Assembly: GCF_029688925.1 (NCBI RefSeq)
Contig: NZ_JARUKY010000004.1
Span: 124,001-188,000, forward strand
Direction: 5' to 3'
DNA from: Evansella sp. AB-P1
Lineage (GTDB): Bacteria; Bacillota; Bacilli; Bacillales; Salisediminibacteriaceae
DNA: 64,000 nucleotides
Under the pieces are notes generated by a model. It was not told the origin of the DNA. It saw only the letters and a program-made list of their open reading frames with translations, and searched no databases. Numbering within the stretch: the stretch's first letter is position 1; the number at the start of each line of letters is the position of its first letter. Position numbers and translations under genes: made by a program. Shown one piece after another: positions 54,009 to 64,000 of this stretch.

Positions 54009-55130
54009 ATGAGAAATTCGATTTACCAACGCCTCATTCGTTCTTGTACTGTTATCTTTTGTCTGTTATTCTTGGTTCTCCTTATATATGTATTAACAGT
54101 TTATTTATATCCATTTTTAATTGGACTTTTTATATCGCTACTTTTTTTACCTGCTGTAAATTTCATTGAAAACACTTTTGGCTGGAAAAGATCTTCTGCT
54201 GTTTTTTTAGTAATCCTGACTTTTGTTTTATCCTTTTCTGCAATAATAACACTTCTAGTAGCAGAGATTGTTGCAGGCTTAAGCTATTTAAAAAAAGAAC
54301 TTCCAAATTATATACATGATGGTATTGAACACATCCATGGATGGTTTGACACTTTCATCATTCCAATGTACGAAGGTGTATTAACTTTTACATCTCAATT
54401 AAATCCAGAACAAAAATCAACAGTACATCAATCCCTTGAAAATATATTAAGCCAGCTCAGTAGCCAGATGAGTACAATCGTCCAGCACACTTTAAATGGA
54501 TTAGCTGATTTTTTATTATCCCTTCCCAATACCATAACTGTATTTTTCTTTGCACTTCTTGGAGCTTTTTTTATTACGAAAGATTGGCCAATTATGGTCC
54601 AATGGATAGAATACCGACTTCCAAAACGTTTAAACAATTTGATTTCTAAAGTTACATTTCAATGGAAGCAAGCAATAATTGGTTATGTATTTGCCCAATT
54701 AACGTTAGTTTCAATGACTGGCATTATTGTTCTTATAGGACTACTAATTATTGGGGTAGAATATGCAATGACGACAGCATTACTAATTGCCTTAGTTGAT
54801 TTATTTCCTTATTTAGGGACAGGACTTATCTTTTTCCCTTGGATCATTTATGCTTTTATTACTGGGAACTGGTGGTTATCAATTGGACTTTCAATTTTAT
54901 ATGCCATAGTAATCATTCAAAGACAATTAGCAGAACCTAAAGTAATGTCCAAACACATGGGAATACCACCTTTAGCACTATTAGTTACATTATTTGCCTG
55001 TTATCAATTTTTAGGAGTACTCGGATTACTAATTGGACCAGCAATATTAATATTTGGTCAGTCTATTTTAAAAGCAGGTGTTTTTGACGAAGTATATTCT
55101 TATATTAAAGGACCGAACCATAATTCTTAG
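54009..55130 (+). CDS. ytvI: Sporulation integral membrane protein YtvI (AI-2E transporter family)
   Basis: A 373-residue membrane protein of the AI-2E/PerM exporter family. It has the typical plan: two N-terminal helices (about 15-55), a soluble loop with several amphipathic helices (about 95-165), then five or six hydrophobic segments and the family end RQLAEPKVMSKHMGIPPLALLVTLFA (in two parts). In B. subtilis YtvI is a sporulation protein; the cargo is unknown. The start has GGTGGGAG upstream and runs opposite to its neighbours. A strong terminator follows. Confidence 0.9.
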   Translation: MRNSIYQRLIRSCTVIFCLLFLVLLIYVLTVYLYPFLIGLFISLLFLPAVNFIENTFGWKRSSAVFLVILTFVLSFSAIITLLVAEIVAGLSYLKKELPNYIHDGIEHIHGWFDTFIIPMYEGVLTFTSQLNPEQKSTVHQSLENILSQLSSQMSTIVQHTLNGLADFLLSLPNTITVFFFALLGAFFITKDWPIMVQWIEYRLPKRLNNLISKVTFQWKQAIIGYVFAQLTLVSMTGIIVLIGLLIIGVEYAMTTALLIALVDLFPYLGTGLIFFPWIIYAFITGNWWLSIGLSILYAIVIIQRQLAEPKVMSKHMGIPPLALLVTLFACYQFLGVLGLLIGPAILIFGQSILKAGVFDEVYSYIKGPNHNS

Positions 55131-55166
55131 TTAAAAGAGCTGAACCATATCGAAGCTAGTACGACG

Positions 55167-55201
55167 AAAGAAACGCACTTTTAATTCAAGTGCGTTTCTT
55201 T
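55167..55201 (+). terminator. Terminator of ytvI
   Basis: AAAGAAACGCACTT (55167-55180) pairs perfectly with AAGTGCGTTTCTTT (55188-55201): 14 bp with a 7-base loop and a T-run. Confidence 0.87.
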
Positions 55202-55226
55202 CATTGTTATTATTATGTTACAAGTA

Positions 55227-55690
55227 TTGGTTCAGAAGTGAATAACGGCGACATTACGCTGTTGCCCACAGGACACGGGCTAACCTTAGACGCAATTGTT
55301 CTGCATAAAACGGATGAGACAATTGGATGAGTATTATCATACCCCATGGTGCAATTTCCACTTGCATAGGAGGTCTCCCCTGAAAATAAGTGTTATCTAA
55401 ACAAATAAAGGTCAGGTTATTCATTCATTCCACACCATTTCGCTTTCACCACAAGGGTATAAGTGCGACATCTGCTCTGTTTCACTTCGTTCGCAATCGC
55501 AGTGTCTTCTTTTCCGCGGGCAACGCCTCAGCTTCACACTTCGCACACTGTGCCGAAGTGCGGGATTTTCACCTGTTGCTGTTACCGTAGGAGTCTTGTG
55601 TGATTCCACTCATTCCAGTTGGATTAAATTATTTTCATCCATCATGGTGCAAGTCTTCACTTGCATGGGCGGTCTACCCTAAAATAAGTA
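55227..55690. repeat. Composite of dispersed repeats between ytvI and fxsA
   Basis: About 460 bases made of repeats: 55247-55340 resembles 1285-1375 (GTTGCCCACAGGAC, then AACGGATGA); family A copies lie at 55342-55388 and 55632-55686; between them, at 55420-55628, is a GC-richer block. The complement of that block reads GACTCCTACGGTAACAGCAA then GGTGAAAATCCCGCA, which resembles a common Bacillaceae repeat and the 1189-1220 text. No protein is supported in it. Confidence 0.7.
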
Positions 55691-55705
55691 ATAACGGATG
55701 AGTTT

Positions 55706-56107
55706 TCACCACCGCTTATTTGTATAAAATACCACATTTCCTGAACGTATCATCCGTTCAAATAAGCGCTGTAAAAATCCTTTGAACATCGTTCGTGTTA
55801 ATGGAAACAATAAGAAAAAGCCAAAGGCATCAGTAATAAAACCAGGAGTTAACAGAACAACTCCACCTACAAGAATACAAATGCCATCTAGCAAAACACC
55901 ACTTGGAACTTGACCATGAGATGCTTGCAATTGGGCACTTCGGATTGCATTCATCCCTTCTCTTTTTGCTAATGCCGCACCCAGCACACCTGTTAAAATA
56001 ATTAATAGGATTGTTGGTAAAATATTAATCGTATTAATTGATAGTATTAATACCCATATTTCTAAAGCTGGGATGATAATTAATAATAAGAACAAAATTT
56101 TACCCAT
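55706..56107 (-). CDS. fxsA: FxsA family membrane protein (YtzA)
   Basis: A 133-residue FxsA-type inner-membrane protein. Three or four hydrophobic segments (2-24, 27-48, 75-103) and the family text GALAKREGMNAIRSAQLQAS and PGFITDAFGFFLLFPLTR are present. In E. coli FxsA relieves phage F exclusion by PifA; in Bacillus the role is unknown. It lies beside pyk as in B. subtilis (ytzA), probably in the same transcriptional direction but after the pyk terminator region. Confidence 0.88.
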   Translation of the reverse strand: MGKILFLLLIIIPALEIWVLILSINTINILPTILLIILTGVLGAALAKREGMNAIRSAQLQASHGQVPSGVLLDGICILVGGVVLLTPGFITDAFGFFLLFPLTRTMFKGFLQRLFERMIRSGNVVFYTNKRW

Positions 56108-56187
56108 GAGTATATTTCGCCTTCCTTCTAATTTCTACTCCTTAAATAGGTATACGTACTTTCAAGTTAAAATGTTTCATTTCTATA

Positions 56188-56219
56188 AGAAAAGAGAAGG
56201 GTTTTCCCCTCCTCTTTCT
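56188..56219 (-). terminator. Terminator of pfkA-pyk
   Basis: AGAAAAGAGAAGGG pairs imperfectly with CCCCTCCTCTTTCT; T-rich sequence follows on the minus strand, just after pyk. Confidence 0.65.
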
Positions 56220-56230
56220 ATTTTTGAATA

Positions 56231-57991
56231 TTATAATACACTAGCTTGTCCTTTGTAAATGTTACCGTGCTGACCATCTACAGTTAACTCTTCACCATCT
56301 GAGAAAAGCTTTGTAGCGTTTTCTACTCCAACAATCACTGGAATCCCAAGACTTAATCCAACAACTGCTGCGTGAGAAGTTAAGCCACCTTGTTCTGTTA
56401 CTACAGCTGAAGCTTTTTCAAAAGCTTCTATCATATCACGATCAGTATTTGTAATAACGAGGATATCTCCATCTTTAACTTTTTCAATTGCCTCTTGTGC
56501 ACTATTTGCTACAACTGCATTCCCAGTTGCAGATTTCCTTCCGATCCCTTGTCCATTAGCAACAACTTCACCAATGACGTGAACCTTCATAATATTGGTT
56601 GTCCCTGTTTCATTAATTGGAACACCAGCCGTTATAACTACAAGATCTCCGTGCTTAACAAGACCAGTTTTTAATGCGCCATCTACTGCTAATTGAATCA
56701 TTTCATCTGTAGAAGAAGCTCTTTCCCCAACTTGTGCATAAACTCCCCACGATAAAGCTAGGGAACGACATACACGTTCATTGCTTGTAATCGCAACAAT
56801 TGGTGATTTTGGTCGATATTTTGAAATCATAAGAGCTGTGTAGCCACTTTCTGTAGACGTTAAAATTGCAGTGGCACTTAAGTTTAATGCAGTATGAGAT
56901 ACAGACTGACTAATTGCATCTGTAATTGTTTGCTCACTTTCAAGTCTTGTTTTCTTCAAAATATCTTCATATTTAAGGGCTGTTTCTGTTTTTAAAGCGA
57001 TATTACTCATTGTTTGAACTGATTCAACTGGGTAATCCCCTGCAGCTGTTTCACCAGAAAGCATGATTGCATCTGTTCCGTCAAAAATAGCATTTGCAAC
57101 ATCACTAGCTTCCGCACGGGTAGGACGAGGGTTACGTTGCATAGAGTCTAACATTTGTGTAGCTGTTATAACTGGTTTTCCTAAAAGGTTACACTTTTTA
57201 ATTAATTGTTTTTGCACTAAAGGGACATCTTCAGCAGGAATTTCAACACCTAAGTCACCACGGGCTACCATAAGACCCTCAGATACCTGAAGAATTTCGT
57301 CAATATTATCTACACCTTCTTGATTTTCAATCTTAGGAATTATTTGAATGTGGTTTGCGTTGTTCTTTTCTAATAACTCACGAATTTCTAATACATCAGA
57401 TGCACGACGAACAAATGAAGCAGCAACGAAATCTACATCTTGTTCGATACCAAAAAGAATATCATTTGCATCCTTTTCAGTAATACCTGGAAGGTTAACA
57501 CTAACACCAGGTACGTTTACACCCTTTTTGTTTTTTAGGACTCCACTATTAATAACCTCAGTTACTAATTCGTCGTTACCAACTTCAGTAACCTTAAGCT
57601 CAATCAAACCGTCATCTAACAAAATAGTTGATCCTACTTGAACGTCATTGATTAAACCAGGGTATGTAATGGAAAATTTCTCTGCTGTTCCAACTACCTC
57701 TGTCATTGATACTGTTACTGTCGTACCTCGGACTAACTCTACAGCTCCACCTTCTACTGTTTGCGTACGTATTTCAGGACCTTTTGTATCTAACAAAATA
57801 GCAACATTTTTTCCTAATTCGTTAGCAGCTTGACGAATGTTTTTAATACGGTTCCCATGCTCTTCATAATCACCATGAGAAAAATTAAGTCTAGCAACAT
57901 TCATTCCCGCGGAAATAATCGCCTTTAATTTTTCAATACTTTCACTTGCTGGTCCAATCGTACATACAATCTTTGTTTTTCTCAATTTCAT
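56231..57991 (-). CDS. pyk: Pyruvate kinase
   Basis: Converts phosphoenolpyruvate and ADP to pyruvate and ATP. The N-terminal [15 protein letters not shown], the active site region [35 protein letters not shown] and [14 protein letters not shown] are intact. The last 110 residues form the extra PEP-utiliser-like domain found in Bacillus pyruvate kinases ([30 protein letters not shown]), giving 586 residues. ATG 57991 has GAGGAGG before it. It follows pfkA by 179 bases that contain a short hairpin (58064-58083) of unclear role. Confidence 0.96.
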   Translation of the reverse strand: MKLRKTKIVCTIGPASESIEKLKAIISAGMNVARLNFSHGDYEEHGNRIKNIRQAANELGKNVAILLDTKGPEIRTQTVEGGAVELVRGTTVTVSMTEVVGTAEKFSITYPGLINDVQVGSTILLDDGLIELKVTEVGNDELVTEVINSGVLKNKKGVNVPGVSVNLPGITEKDANDILFGIEQDVDFVAASFVRRASDVLEIRELLEKNNANHIQIIPKIENQEGVDNIDEILQVSEGLMVARGDLGVEIPAEDVPLVQKQLIKKCNLLGKPVITATQMLDSMQRNPRPTRAEASDVANAIFDGTDAIMLSGETAAGDYPVESVQTMSNIALKTETALKYEDILKKTRLESEQTITDAISQSVSHTALNLSATAILTSTESGYTALMISKYRPKSPIVAITSNERVCRSLALSWGVYAQVGERASSTDEMIQLAVDGALKTGLVKHGDLVVITAGVPINETGTTNIMKVHVIGEVVANGQGIGRKSATGNAVVANSAQEAIEKVKDGDILVITNTDRDMIEAFEKASAVVTEQGGLTSHAAVVGLSLGIPVIVGVENATKLFSDGEELTVDGQHGNIYKGQASVL

Positions 57992-58170
57992 ATCCTCCTC
58001 ATAATTAAAAAACAATATCTACTATTTAGTTTTTTCTATTTTCTTTTTTTCCATACAAAAGCCAGGACAAAATAGCTTGTCCTAGCTATTAAAAACGCTG
58101 TTTCTTTACATGCAACAGTTTATTATCATGCATGTTATTAAACGAGCCGAAAATAGCTTAGCCTTAATCT

Positions 58171-59145
<975 letters not shown>

Positions 59146-59264
59146 TCACCTATATATTATATGTAATATAATATGTGTCTAAAATACCATTTTCATTTAC
59201 TAAAAACAACATCGATTCGGTGACAAATAAGAATGCTTTCCCTAAAAAGAGAAAGCAAAGTACC

Positions 59265-60245
59265 TTATTTCATCACTATGATATCGCTTACATGGTTAAT
59301 TTCTCCAATATTTTTAAATTTTTCGTAACGTTTTTTCACAAGTGTTTCAGGCTCTATCCCAACTAATTCTTGTAACGATTGAGAAAGAGTTTCTGCAATT
59401 TCATGTGCTTGTTGATCTACATCACGATGCGCTCCTCCTCTTACTTCTTGTACCATTCCATCAATTAAACCTAATTCTAATAAATCTGGAGCCGTAATTT
59501 TCATTGTTTCTGCTGCGCGCTTTGCTAAAGAAGAATCCTTCCACAGAAGTGCTGCTGCACCTTCAGGAGAAATAACAGAATAAGTCGAATTTTCTAACAT
59601 GAAAATACGATCACCTACACCAAGGGCAAGTGCACCACCACTTCCTCCTTCACCAATAACAATACAAACGACAGGCACTCTTAAACCAGACATTTCTATT
59701 AAATTGCGTGCAATGGCTTCGCTTTGTCCACGTTCTTCTGACTCAATTCCAGGGTCAGCACCTTTTGTATCGATAAAACATATAATCGGTCTATTAAATT
59801 TATCAGCCTGCTTCATTAAACGAAGTGCTTTTCGATACCCTTCTGGATGTGGCATCCCAAAATTACGCTTAATATTTTCCTTCGTATCTTTCCCTCTTTG
59901 GTGTCCAATAATTGTTACTGGTAATCCTTCAAATCTAGCGATACCACCAACAATAGCTTGATCGTCCCCATATAGTCGATCACCGTGGAGTTCAATAAAA
60001 TCAGTGAAAATTCGTTTAATATAGTCTAATGTTGTAGGGCGTTTATTATGACGGGCAATTTGAACACGTTCCCATGGATTTAAGTTACCATAAATGTCCT
60101 TTTCTAATTGCTCCAGTCGTTCCTCTAGCTTTTCAATTTCTCCAGATAAATCAATTTCTTTCTCAGCAGTAAAAGCTTTTAATTCAGATATTTTATTCTT
60201 TAATTCAACGATTGGTTTTTCAAAAGATAATTGTTGTTCAGCCAT
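59265..60245 (-). CDS. accA: Acetyl-CoA carboxylase carboxyltransferase subunit alpha
   Basis: With AccD it moves the carboxyl group from biotin to acetyl-CoA, forming malonyl-CoA for fatty acids. The N-terminal coiled part ([20 protein letters not shown]) precedes the crotonase-like core with [35 protein letters not shown] and [20 protein letters not shown]. Length 326. Its ATG overlaps the accD stop by 8 bases, coupling equal synthesis of the two subunits. Confidence 0.97.
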   Translation of the reverse strand: MAEQQLSFEKPIVELKNKISELKAFTAEKEIDLSGEIEKLEERLEQLEKDIYGNLNPWERVQIARHNKRPTTLDYIKRIFTDFIELHGDRLYGDDQAIVGGIARFEGLPVTIIGHQRGKDTKENIKRNFGMPHPEGYRKALRLMKQADKFNRPIICFIDTKGADPGIESEERGQSEAIARNLIEMSGLRVPVVCIVIGEGGSGGALALGVGDRIFMLENSTYSVISPEGAAALLWKDSSLAKRAAETMKITAPDLLELGLIDGMVQEVRGGAHRDVDQQAHEIAETLSQSLQELVGIEPETLVKKRYEKFKNIGEINHVSDIIVMK

Positions 60246-61116
60246 TTAAATATCCCTCCCTACCATTTACTTGGGGGTAATGTAATTGGAGCATTTTTCC
60301 TAACGTACTTCTCATCTCATTTCTAGAAACCACTTTATCAAGTTGGCCATGCTCTAGTAAAAATTCTGCTGTTTGAAAATCATCTGGCAGCTTTTGGCGG
60401 ATTGTTTGTTCAATTATACGTCGTCCAGCAAATCCAATTAACGCACCAGGCTCCGCTAAATTAATATCACCTAACGATGCAAAGCTTGCAGAAACGCCTC
60501 CAGTTGTAGGATGAGTCATAACACTAATAAATAGTAAACCTTTTTCATGCAGTTGATTCAATGCAGCACTCGTTTTTGCCATTTGCATCAAACTAAATAC
60601 ACCTTCTTGCATTCTCGCTCCACCGGAAGCAGAAAATAATATAAAAGGTTTGTTTGTTTCAATTGCCCGTTCTATTGCTATAGCAATTTTTTCACCAACT
60701 ACGGAGCCCATACTTCCCATTCGAAATCTTGCATCCATAACACCAATTACGGTTGGGTATCCGGAAATTGTACCTGTACCTGTTACAATGGCTTCATTTA
60801 ACTTCGTTTTTTCTCGATCTATTTTCGACTTTTCTAAATAAGATGGAAACTCTAATGGATCCATTGCAATCATATCTTTTTCAAACTCTTCAAAGCTATT
60901 TTCATCTAGTGTGAGATTAATACGTTCATAAGCAGTCAAACTATGGTGATGCCCACAACTATTACAAACCATATTAATTTTTCTAAGTTCTTTCGTATAC
61001 ATAATGGTTTTGCACTTGGGACATTTTGTCATTAATCCTTCTGGAACCTCTTGTTTCGCTTCTTCTGAAGGTATTGTTGCATATTTCTTCTTTTTTGAAA
61101 ATAAATCACGTATCAC
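60238..61116 (-). CDS. accD: Acetyl-CoA carboxylase carboxyltransferase subunit beta
   Basis: The zinc-containing partner of AccA. Cysteines C32, C35, C51 and C54 form the zinc ribbon ([20 protein letters not shown]); the core has [20 protein letters not shown] and [18 protein letters not shown]. Length 292 is typical. The start is GTG at 61116 with AGGTGAG upstream. The accDA pair is separated from the upstream gntR gene by a 278-base gap with a repeat. Confidence 0.96.
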   Translation of the reverse strand: MIRDLFSKKKKYATIPSEEAKQEVPEGLMTKCPKCKTIMYTKELRKINMVCNSCGHHHSLTAYERINLTLDENSFEEFEKDMIAMDPLEFPSYLEKSKIDREKTKLNEAIVTGTGTISGYPTVIGVMDARFRMGSMGSVVGEKIAIAIERAIETNKPFILFSASGGARMQEGVFSLMQMAKTSAALNQLHEKGLLFISVMTHPTTGGVSASFASLGDINLAEPGALIGFAGRRIIEQTIRQKLPDDFQTAEFLLEHGQLDKVVSRNEMRSTLGKMLQLHYPQVNGREGYLNG

Positions 61117-61140
61117 AATCTCACCTCTTCATATTAATAA

Positions 61141-61240
61141 TAAAAGAAAAGTGCAAAGCACTCCAATTACTCCTAGTGACTACTTACGTCCTGTAAGCAA
61201 CTGGGCGAAATGTCAATATCCTGACACTTAACACCTTTCG
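61141..61240 (+). repeat. Family C-related dispersed repeat
   Basis: TAAAAGAAAAGTGCAAAGCA (with a GTGC-AAA-GCAC mini-hairpin) then CTTAC-GTCCT-GTAAG, a perfect 5-bp stem at 61183-61197. It resembles the 36048 and 48278 copies in the opening and the loop. The remaining 61241-61394 part of the gap is AT-rich without a clear gene. Confidence 0.65.
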
Positions 61241-61394
61241 GGAAAAATTTCATTTTCGTTCTTTATAAAAATCATATAAATTCTGATAATATATTATTTA
61301 ATATAAATAAAGCCCTTCTATAGATGTCCCTATTTGGAAGCATCATACACCTTTATCCTTCTATGTTCAAGATAAAATGGATAAATATACTAAT

Positions 61395-62051
61395 TTAGAA
61401 ACGACTATTTTCTAAGTGATTTTTTAATTGAAAGATTACCTCTTCTTCATCTTTTCTTTTTAATGCTTCAAAAATAGTTTGATGCTCATTAATCATATTG
61501 TCATTGCTATTCTTTATTGAAGCTGTGCTCTTTAAAGCAACTCTACTATATTCTACTAATGGACGCCATACATTTAGTAGCAGTTCATTTTGACTTGATT
61601 CAACAAGAGCCTCATGGAATAAGTAATCCTCATCTAAAGGGGGCTCCCCTTTTGTCCATGTAGATAACGATTGTTTTATAATAGCTTCAATCTTATCTAG
61701 CTGACTTTGTTTCACCCTTTCACATGCTAGTCGCACCGCTTCTATTTCTATTATTTTTCTAGTTTCAACAACATCTCTTCGTGCTCTCTCTTCTCTTAAA
61801 AAAAACCTAGCTAAAACTTCTGCAATTTTGCGACCACCTGATTTCTGAATAAACGTCCCTTCGCCCTTCCTCGTGATAATTAAATCTAATAATTCCAAGG
61901 ATCTCAATGCCTCGCGAACAGAAGAACGTCCTACATTTAACCTTTCAGCTAGTTCTCTTTCTGAAGGGAGTCTATCTCCTGGTAATAGCTGATCTTGATA
62001 GATAATTTGTTCAATTTCTTTTAATATGTTTAGGTAAACTTTTTCTTGCAT
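61395..62051 (-). CDS. GntR-family transcriptional regulator, FCD (FadR) subfamily
   Basis: A 218-residue regulator with the GntR winged helix at about 8-73 (LLPGDRLPSERELAERLNVG, then SSVREALRSLELLDLI) and a C-terminal helical FCD domain that usually binds a carboxylate, with candidate metal ligands D and H in EDYLFHEALVESSQN and the later NEHQTIFEALKRKD. It starts at ATG 62051; the GTG two codons earlier is part of the AGGTG ribosome site. It follows the malic enzyme gene by 42 bases. A perfect palindrome of GntR type lies in the malic enzyme promoter, so it probably controls that unit. Confidence 0.88.
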   Translation of the reverse strand: MQEKVYLNILKEIEQIIYQDQLLPGDRLPSERELAERLNVGRSSVREALRSLELLDLIITRKGEGTFIQKSGGRKIAEVLARFFLREERARRDVVETRKIIEIEAVRLACERVKQSQLDKIEAIIKQSLSTWTKGEPPLDEDYLFHEALVESSQNELLLNVWRPLVEYSRVALKSTASIKNSNDNMINEHQTIFEALKRKDEEEVIFQLKNHLENSRF

Positions 62052-62093
62052 ATTCACCTCTCTAGAACTAGCCTTTCTAAATTATAAAAAAGG

Positions 62094-63332
62094 CTATTCT
62101 TCTTCAATCATCGTGAGCTCACGAGTTTTTTGTTCAACTAACTTTGGATCAACTTTCCTTCTTGCAACACCAGTATCCATAGCTGCTTGCGCGACTCCCC
62201 TTGCAACAGCGGGTGCAACCCTTGAGTCAAATGGACCTGGAATAACATAGTCATTTGTTAGCTTACTTTCATCAACTAGATCAGCTATTGCCTTAACAGC
62301 TGCTATCTTCATTTCTTCATTAATATGAGTTGCATAAACATCTAATGCTCCTCTAAATATTCCAGGGAATGCCAATACGTTATTCACTTGATTTGGAAAG
62401 TCTGAACGTCCAGTTCCAATAACACTTGCACCAGCAGCTTTTGCATCTTCAGGCATAATTTCAGGAACTGGGTTAGCCATCGCAAAAATAATGGGATCTG
62501 GATTCATGCTTTCCACCATTTCTTTCGTTAATGCACCCTCTACGGATACACCAACAAAAACATCAGTCCCTTTAATAATCTCAGCTAATGGACCTTCTTT
62601 TTTATCACGATTTGTAACAAGTGAAAGCTCGTGCTTTAACTCATTCATCCCGTGGGATCGACCTTCAAAAATTGCCCCTTTTGAATCACATAAAATAAAA
62701 TCTTTACATCCCATACTTTTTAATAGCTTTATTATTGCAATTCCTGCTGCTCCAGCACCATTTACTACTACTTTTATCTCTTGCATTGATTTACCAGTAA
62801 TTTTTAATGCATTAAGAAGACCAGCAGCTGTCACAATGGCAGTACCATGTTGATCATCATGAAAAACGGGAATGTTCATTTCTCTTTTTAATCGTTCTTC
62901 AATTTCAAAACATCTTGGTGCAGCAATATCCTCTAGATTAATTCCACCGAATGTAGGTTCTAATAGCTTGACCGTTTCCACTATTTTGTCAACATCAGTT
63001 GTGTTTAAACAAATAGGAAATGCATCAACGCCTGCAAAAGATTTAAATAAAACTGCTTTTCCTTCCATTACTGGCATAGCAGCTTCTGGTCCAATATTCC
63101 CAAGGCCTAATACAGCTGTTCCATCTGATACGACACCGACCATATTTCCTTTAACAGTATACTCATATACTGCTTGTGGGTCTTCAAAAATTTCCTTACA
63201 TGGTTCTGCAACTCCTGGTGAGTAAGCTAGGGACAAGTCATGAGCATTTCGTACAGGAACTTTTGCCTTCGTTTCAAGTTTTCCTTTTTTCACTTGATGC
63301 ATATGTAACGCTTCTTCTCGTAATGTCGTCAC
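62094..63332 (-). CDS. ytsJ: NAD(P)-dependent malic enzyme YtsJ
   Basis: Decarboxylates malate to pyruvate; YtsJ is the main malic enzyme of B. subtilis on malate. Conserved parts include DLSLAYSPGVAEPC, DGTAVLGLGNIGPEAAMPVM, the catalytic segment KSFAGVDAFPICLNT, FHDDQHGTAIVTAAGLLNA and the dinucleotide fold VVNGAGAAGIAIIKLL. I use GTG at 63332 (412 residues, AAGGAG upstream); a longer frame to 63371 would translate leader DNA. It is the first gene of a unit with the GntR regulator and lies below a perfect palindrome. Confidence 0.94.
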   Translation of the reverse strand: MTTLREEALHMHQVKKGKLETKAKVPVRNAHDLSLAYSPGVAEPCKEIFEDPQAVYEYTVKGNMVGVVSDGTAVLGLGNIGPEAAMPVMEGKAVLFKSFAGVDAFPICLNTTDVDKIVETVKLLEPTFGGINLEDIAAPRCFEIEERLKREMNIPVFHDDQHGTAIVTAAGLLNALKITGKSMQEIKVVVNGAGAAGIAIIKLLKSMGCKDFILCDSKGAIFEGRSHGMNELKHELSLVTNRDKKEGPLAEIIKGTDVFVGVSVEGALTKEMVESMNPDPIIFAMANPVPEIMPEDAKAAGASVIGTGRSDFPNQVNNVLAFPGIFRGALDVYATHINEEMKIAAVKAIADLVDESKLTNDYVIPGPFDSRVAPAVARGVAQAAMDTGVARRKVDPKLVEQKTRELTMIEEE

Positions 63333-63373
63333 AAACCCCACTCTCCTTATTCCACCTAATTTAAACCTCACTT

Positions 63374-63394
63374 TATAGTGGTCAGACCACTATA
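63374..63394. promoter_or_regulatory. GntR/FadR-type operator in the ytsJ promoter
   Basis: Perfect inverted repeat: TATAGTGGTC (63374-63383), one central base, GACCACTATA (63385-63394). Its core TGGTCAGACCA is the classical shape bound by FCD-type GntR proteins. On the minus strand a TATAAT lies about 18 bases upstream of it, so a bound repressor would sit over the start of transcription of ytsJ and gntR. Confidence 0.72.
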
Positions 63395-63548
63395 GAGCCA
63401 GTTTTCATTATAACAAATTACTAATAAAGTAACACCTTAAATCTTATTTTATAGAAACAAAAAGGCGAATCCATTCCGCTAAAGTACTCCTAAGCATTGT
63501 GTATACTAGCATTATGTCACGCCGATTTATCTCCTATGGTAAAGGGAA

Positions 63549-64000
63549 CTACCTTTGATCTTTATCTTTTAGATATACATTCTTTTGTCCTAATAATTCT
63601 GTTAGTCTTAATATTAGCCTTTCTTCTCCAGAAACATTCCACATTTCTGATAAATGCTTAGCTTTATTTGTTCTTTCATAAACTAATATTACTGATATTT
63701 CACCAGGATGGTCTTCTAATAATACTTTTAATTTATTTAGTACTGTTTGTTTTTCATGTACTAAAGAAATTTTCAAGTATAATACTGGTTTGTTTTTCTC
63801 ATACATTTTTCTCTTCAATGAAGAAATAGTTGTACATTTTTCTAAAATTAATTTTTTCTCACCTTGGTGCTCTTGTACTTTCCCCTCAATAAAAATCAGC
63901 TCACTTTTTTGTAGCTTTGTTCGATACAATTGAAAAGCATCTGGAAAAACCGTAACATCCACTTCACCAGATTCGTCTGAGAGCTTTAAAAAAGCCATTT
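63549..64000 (-). CDS. dnaE: DNA polymerase III alpha subunit DnaE, C-terminal fragment
   Basis: The last 150 residues of DnaE, the second replicative polymerase of Firmicutes that extends primers. The visible part is the OB-fold domain: MAFLKLSDESGEVDVTVFPD, then GKVQEHQGEKKLILEKCTTI, and a C-terminal tail. The gene extends beyond the window end; the Met at 63998 is internal. It precedes ytsJ, as in B. subtilis. Confidence 0.88.
   Translation of the reverse strand, partial: MAFLKLSDESGEVDVTVFPDAFQLYRTKLQKSELIFIEGKVQEHQGEKKLILEKCTTISSLKRKMYEKNKPVLYLKISLVHEKQTVLNKLKVLLEDHPGEISVILVYERTNKAKHLSEMWNVSGEERLILRLTELLGQKNVYLKDKDQR

Noticed and set aside
55390-55609. Small frames on both strands in the GC-richer block
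   Set aside because: They lie in a dispersed repeat, lack ribosome sites and show no protein-like composition.
58064-58083. Terminator or attenuator between pfkA and pyk (AGGACAA with TTGTCCT)
   Set aside because: The stem is only 7 bp and the T-run is short; pfkA-pyk are usually one transcript, so it is left unassigned.

Overview
The window is a low-GC Firmicute chromosome segment, almost certainly from a Bacillaceae species. Gene order follows the Bacillus subtilis dnaE-to-etfA region nearly gene for gene: dnaE, ytsJ, accDA, pfkA, pyk, fxsA, ytvI, ytwI, citZ-icd-mdh, phoPR, polA, mutM, ytaF, coaE, gapB, speD, nrdR, dnaBI, ytxC, thrS, infC-rpmI-rplT, ysdA, ysdB, ysdC, sspI, ysgA, pheST, rnhC, zapA, cvpA, polX, mutS2, yshE, lcfA, fadR, fadB, etfBA. 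The spore genes (sspI, ytvI, ytaF, ytxC) show an endospore former. The dispersed repeats and inserted genes look like an Oceanobacillus/Virgibacillus-type relative, but I cannot fix the genus. Nearly all genes are on the minus strand.

Layout by coordinate: 1-5 kb holds the fatty-acid degradation block (etfA fragment, etfB, fadB, fadR, lcfA) with a perfect FadR operator. 5-12 kb holds yshE, mutS2, polX, cvpA, zapA and rnhC. 12-18 kb holds a phosphoesterase, pheST behind a T-box, ysgA and sspI. 18-25.5 kb holds ysdC, a dimeric dUTPase, ysdB with a SigW-type promoter, and an inserted end-joining cassette (Ku, a stand-alone ligase and a separate polymerase protein). 25.5-29.6 kb holds rplT-rpmI-infC behind an L20 leader and thrS behind a T-box. 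29.7-38 kb holds ytxC, an isolated mqnC, dnaI, dnaB, nrdR, speD and gapB. 38-39.7 kb holds an inserted plus-strand ECF sigma/anti-sigma pair with its own ECF-type promoter. 39.8-48 kb holds coaE, ytaF, mutM, polA and phoRP. 48.6-53.6 kb holds a MaoC-like gene, the TCA genes mdh, icd and citZ, and ytwI. 54-64 kb holds ytvI, fxsA, pyk, pfkA, accAD, a GntR regulator, the malic enzyme and the end of dnaE.

Functionally the segment ties lower glycolysis (pfkA, pyk), malate decarboxylation (ytsJ), malonyl-CoA supply (accDA), the first TCA steps and gluconeogenic gapB to replication and repair (dnaE, polA, dnaBI, mutM, mutS2, polX, rnhC, NHEJ). Regulatory sites readable in the DNA include FadR, CcpN-like, CRE-like, GntR, SigW, ECF and SigG-like elements, two T-boxes and an L20 leader.

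The most unusual material is intergenic. Several families of short dispersed repeats occur, one with two copies of about 215 bp and inverted ends, plus five copies of a 52-bp tandem repeat and a 21-bp tandem array. Different repeat families share small hairpins whose loop is GTCCT (AGGAC on the other strand) while the stem bases change in a compensating way. No transposase, prophage, CRISPR array, tRNA or rRNA gene was seen.
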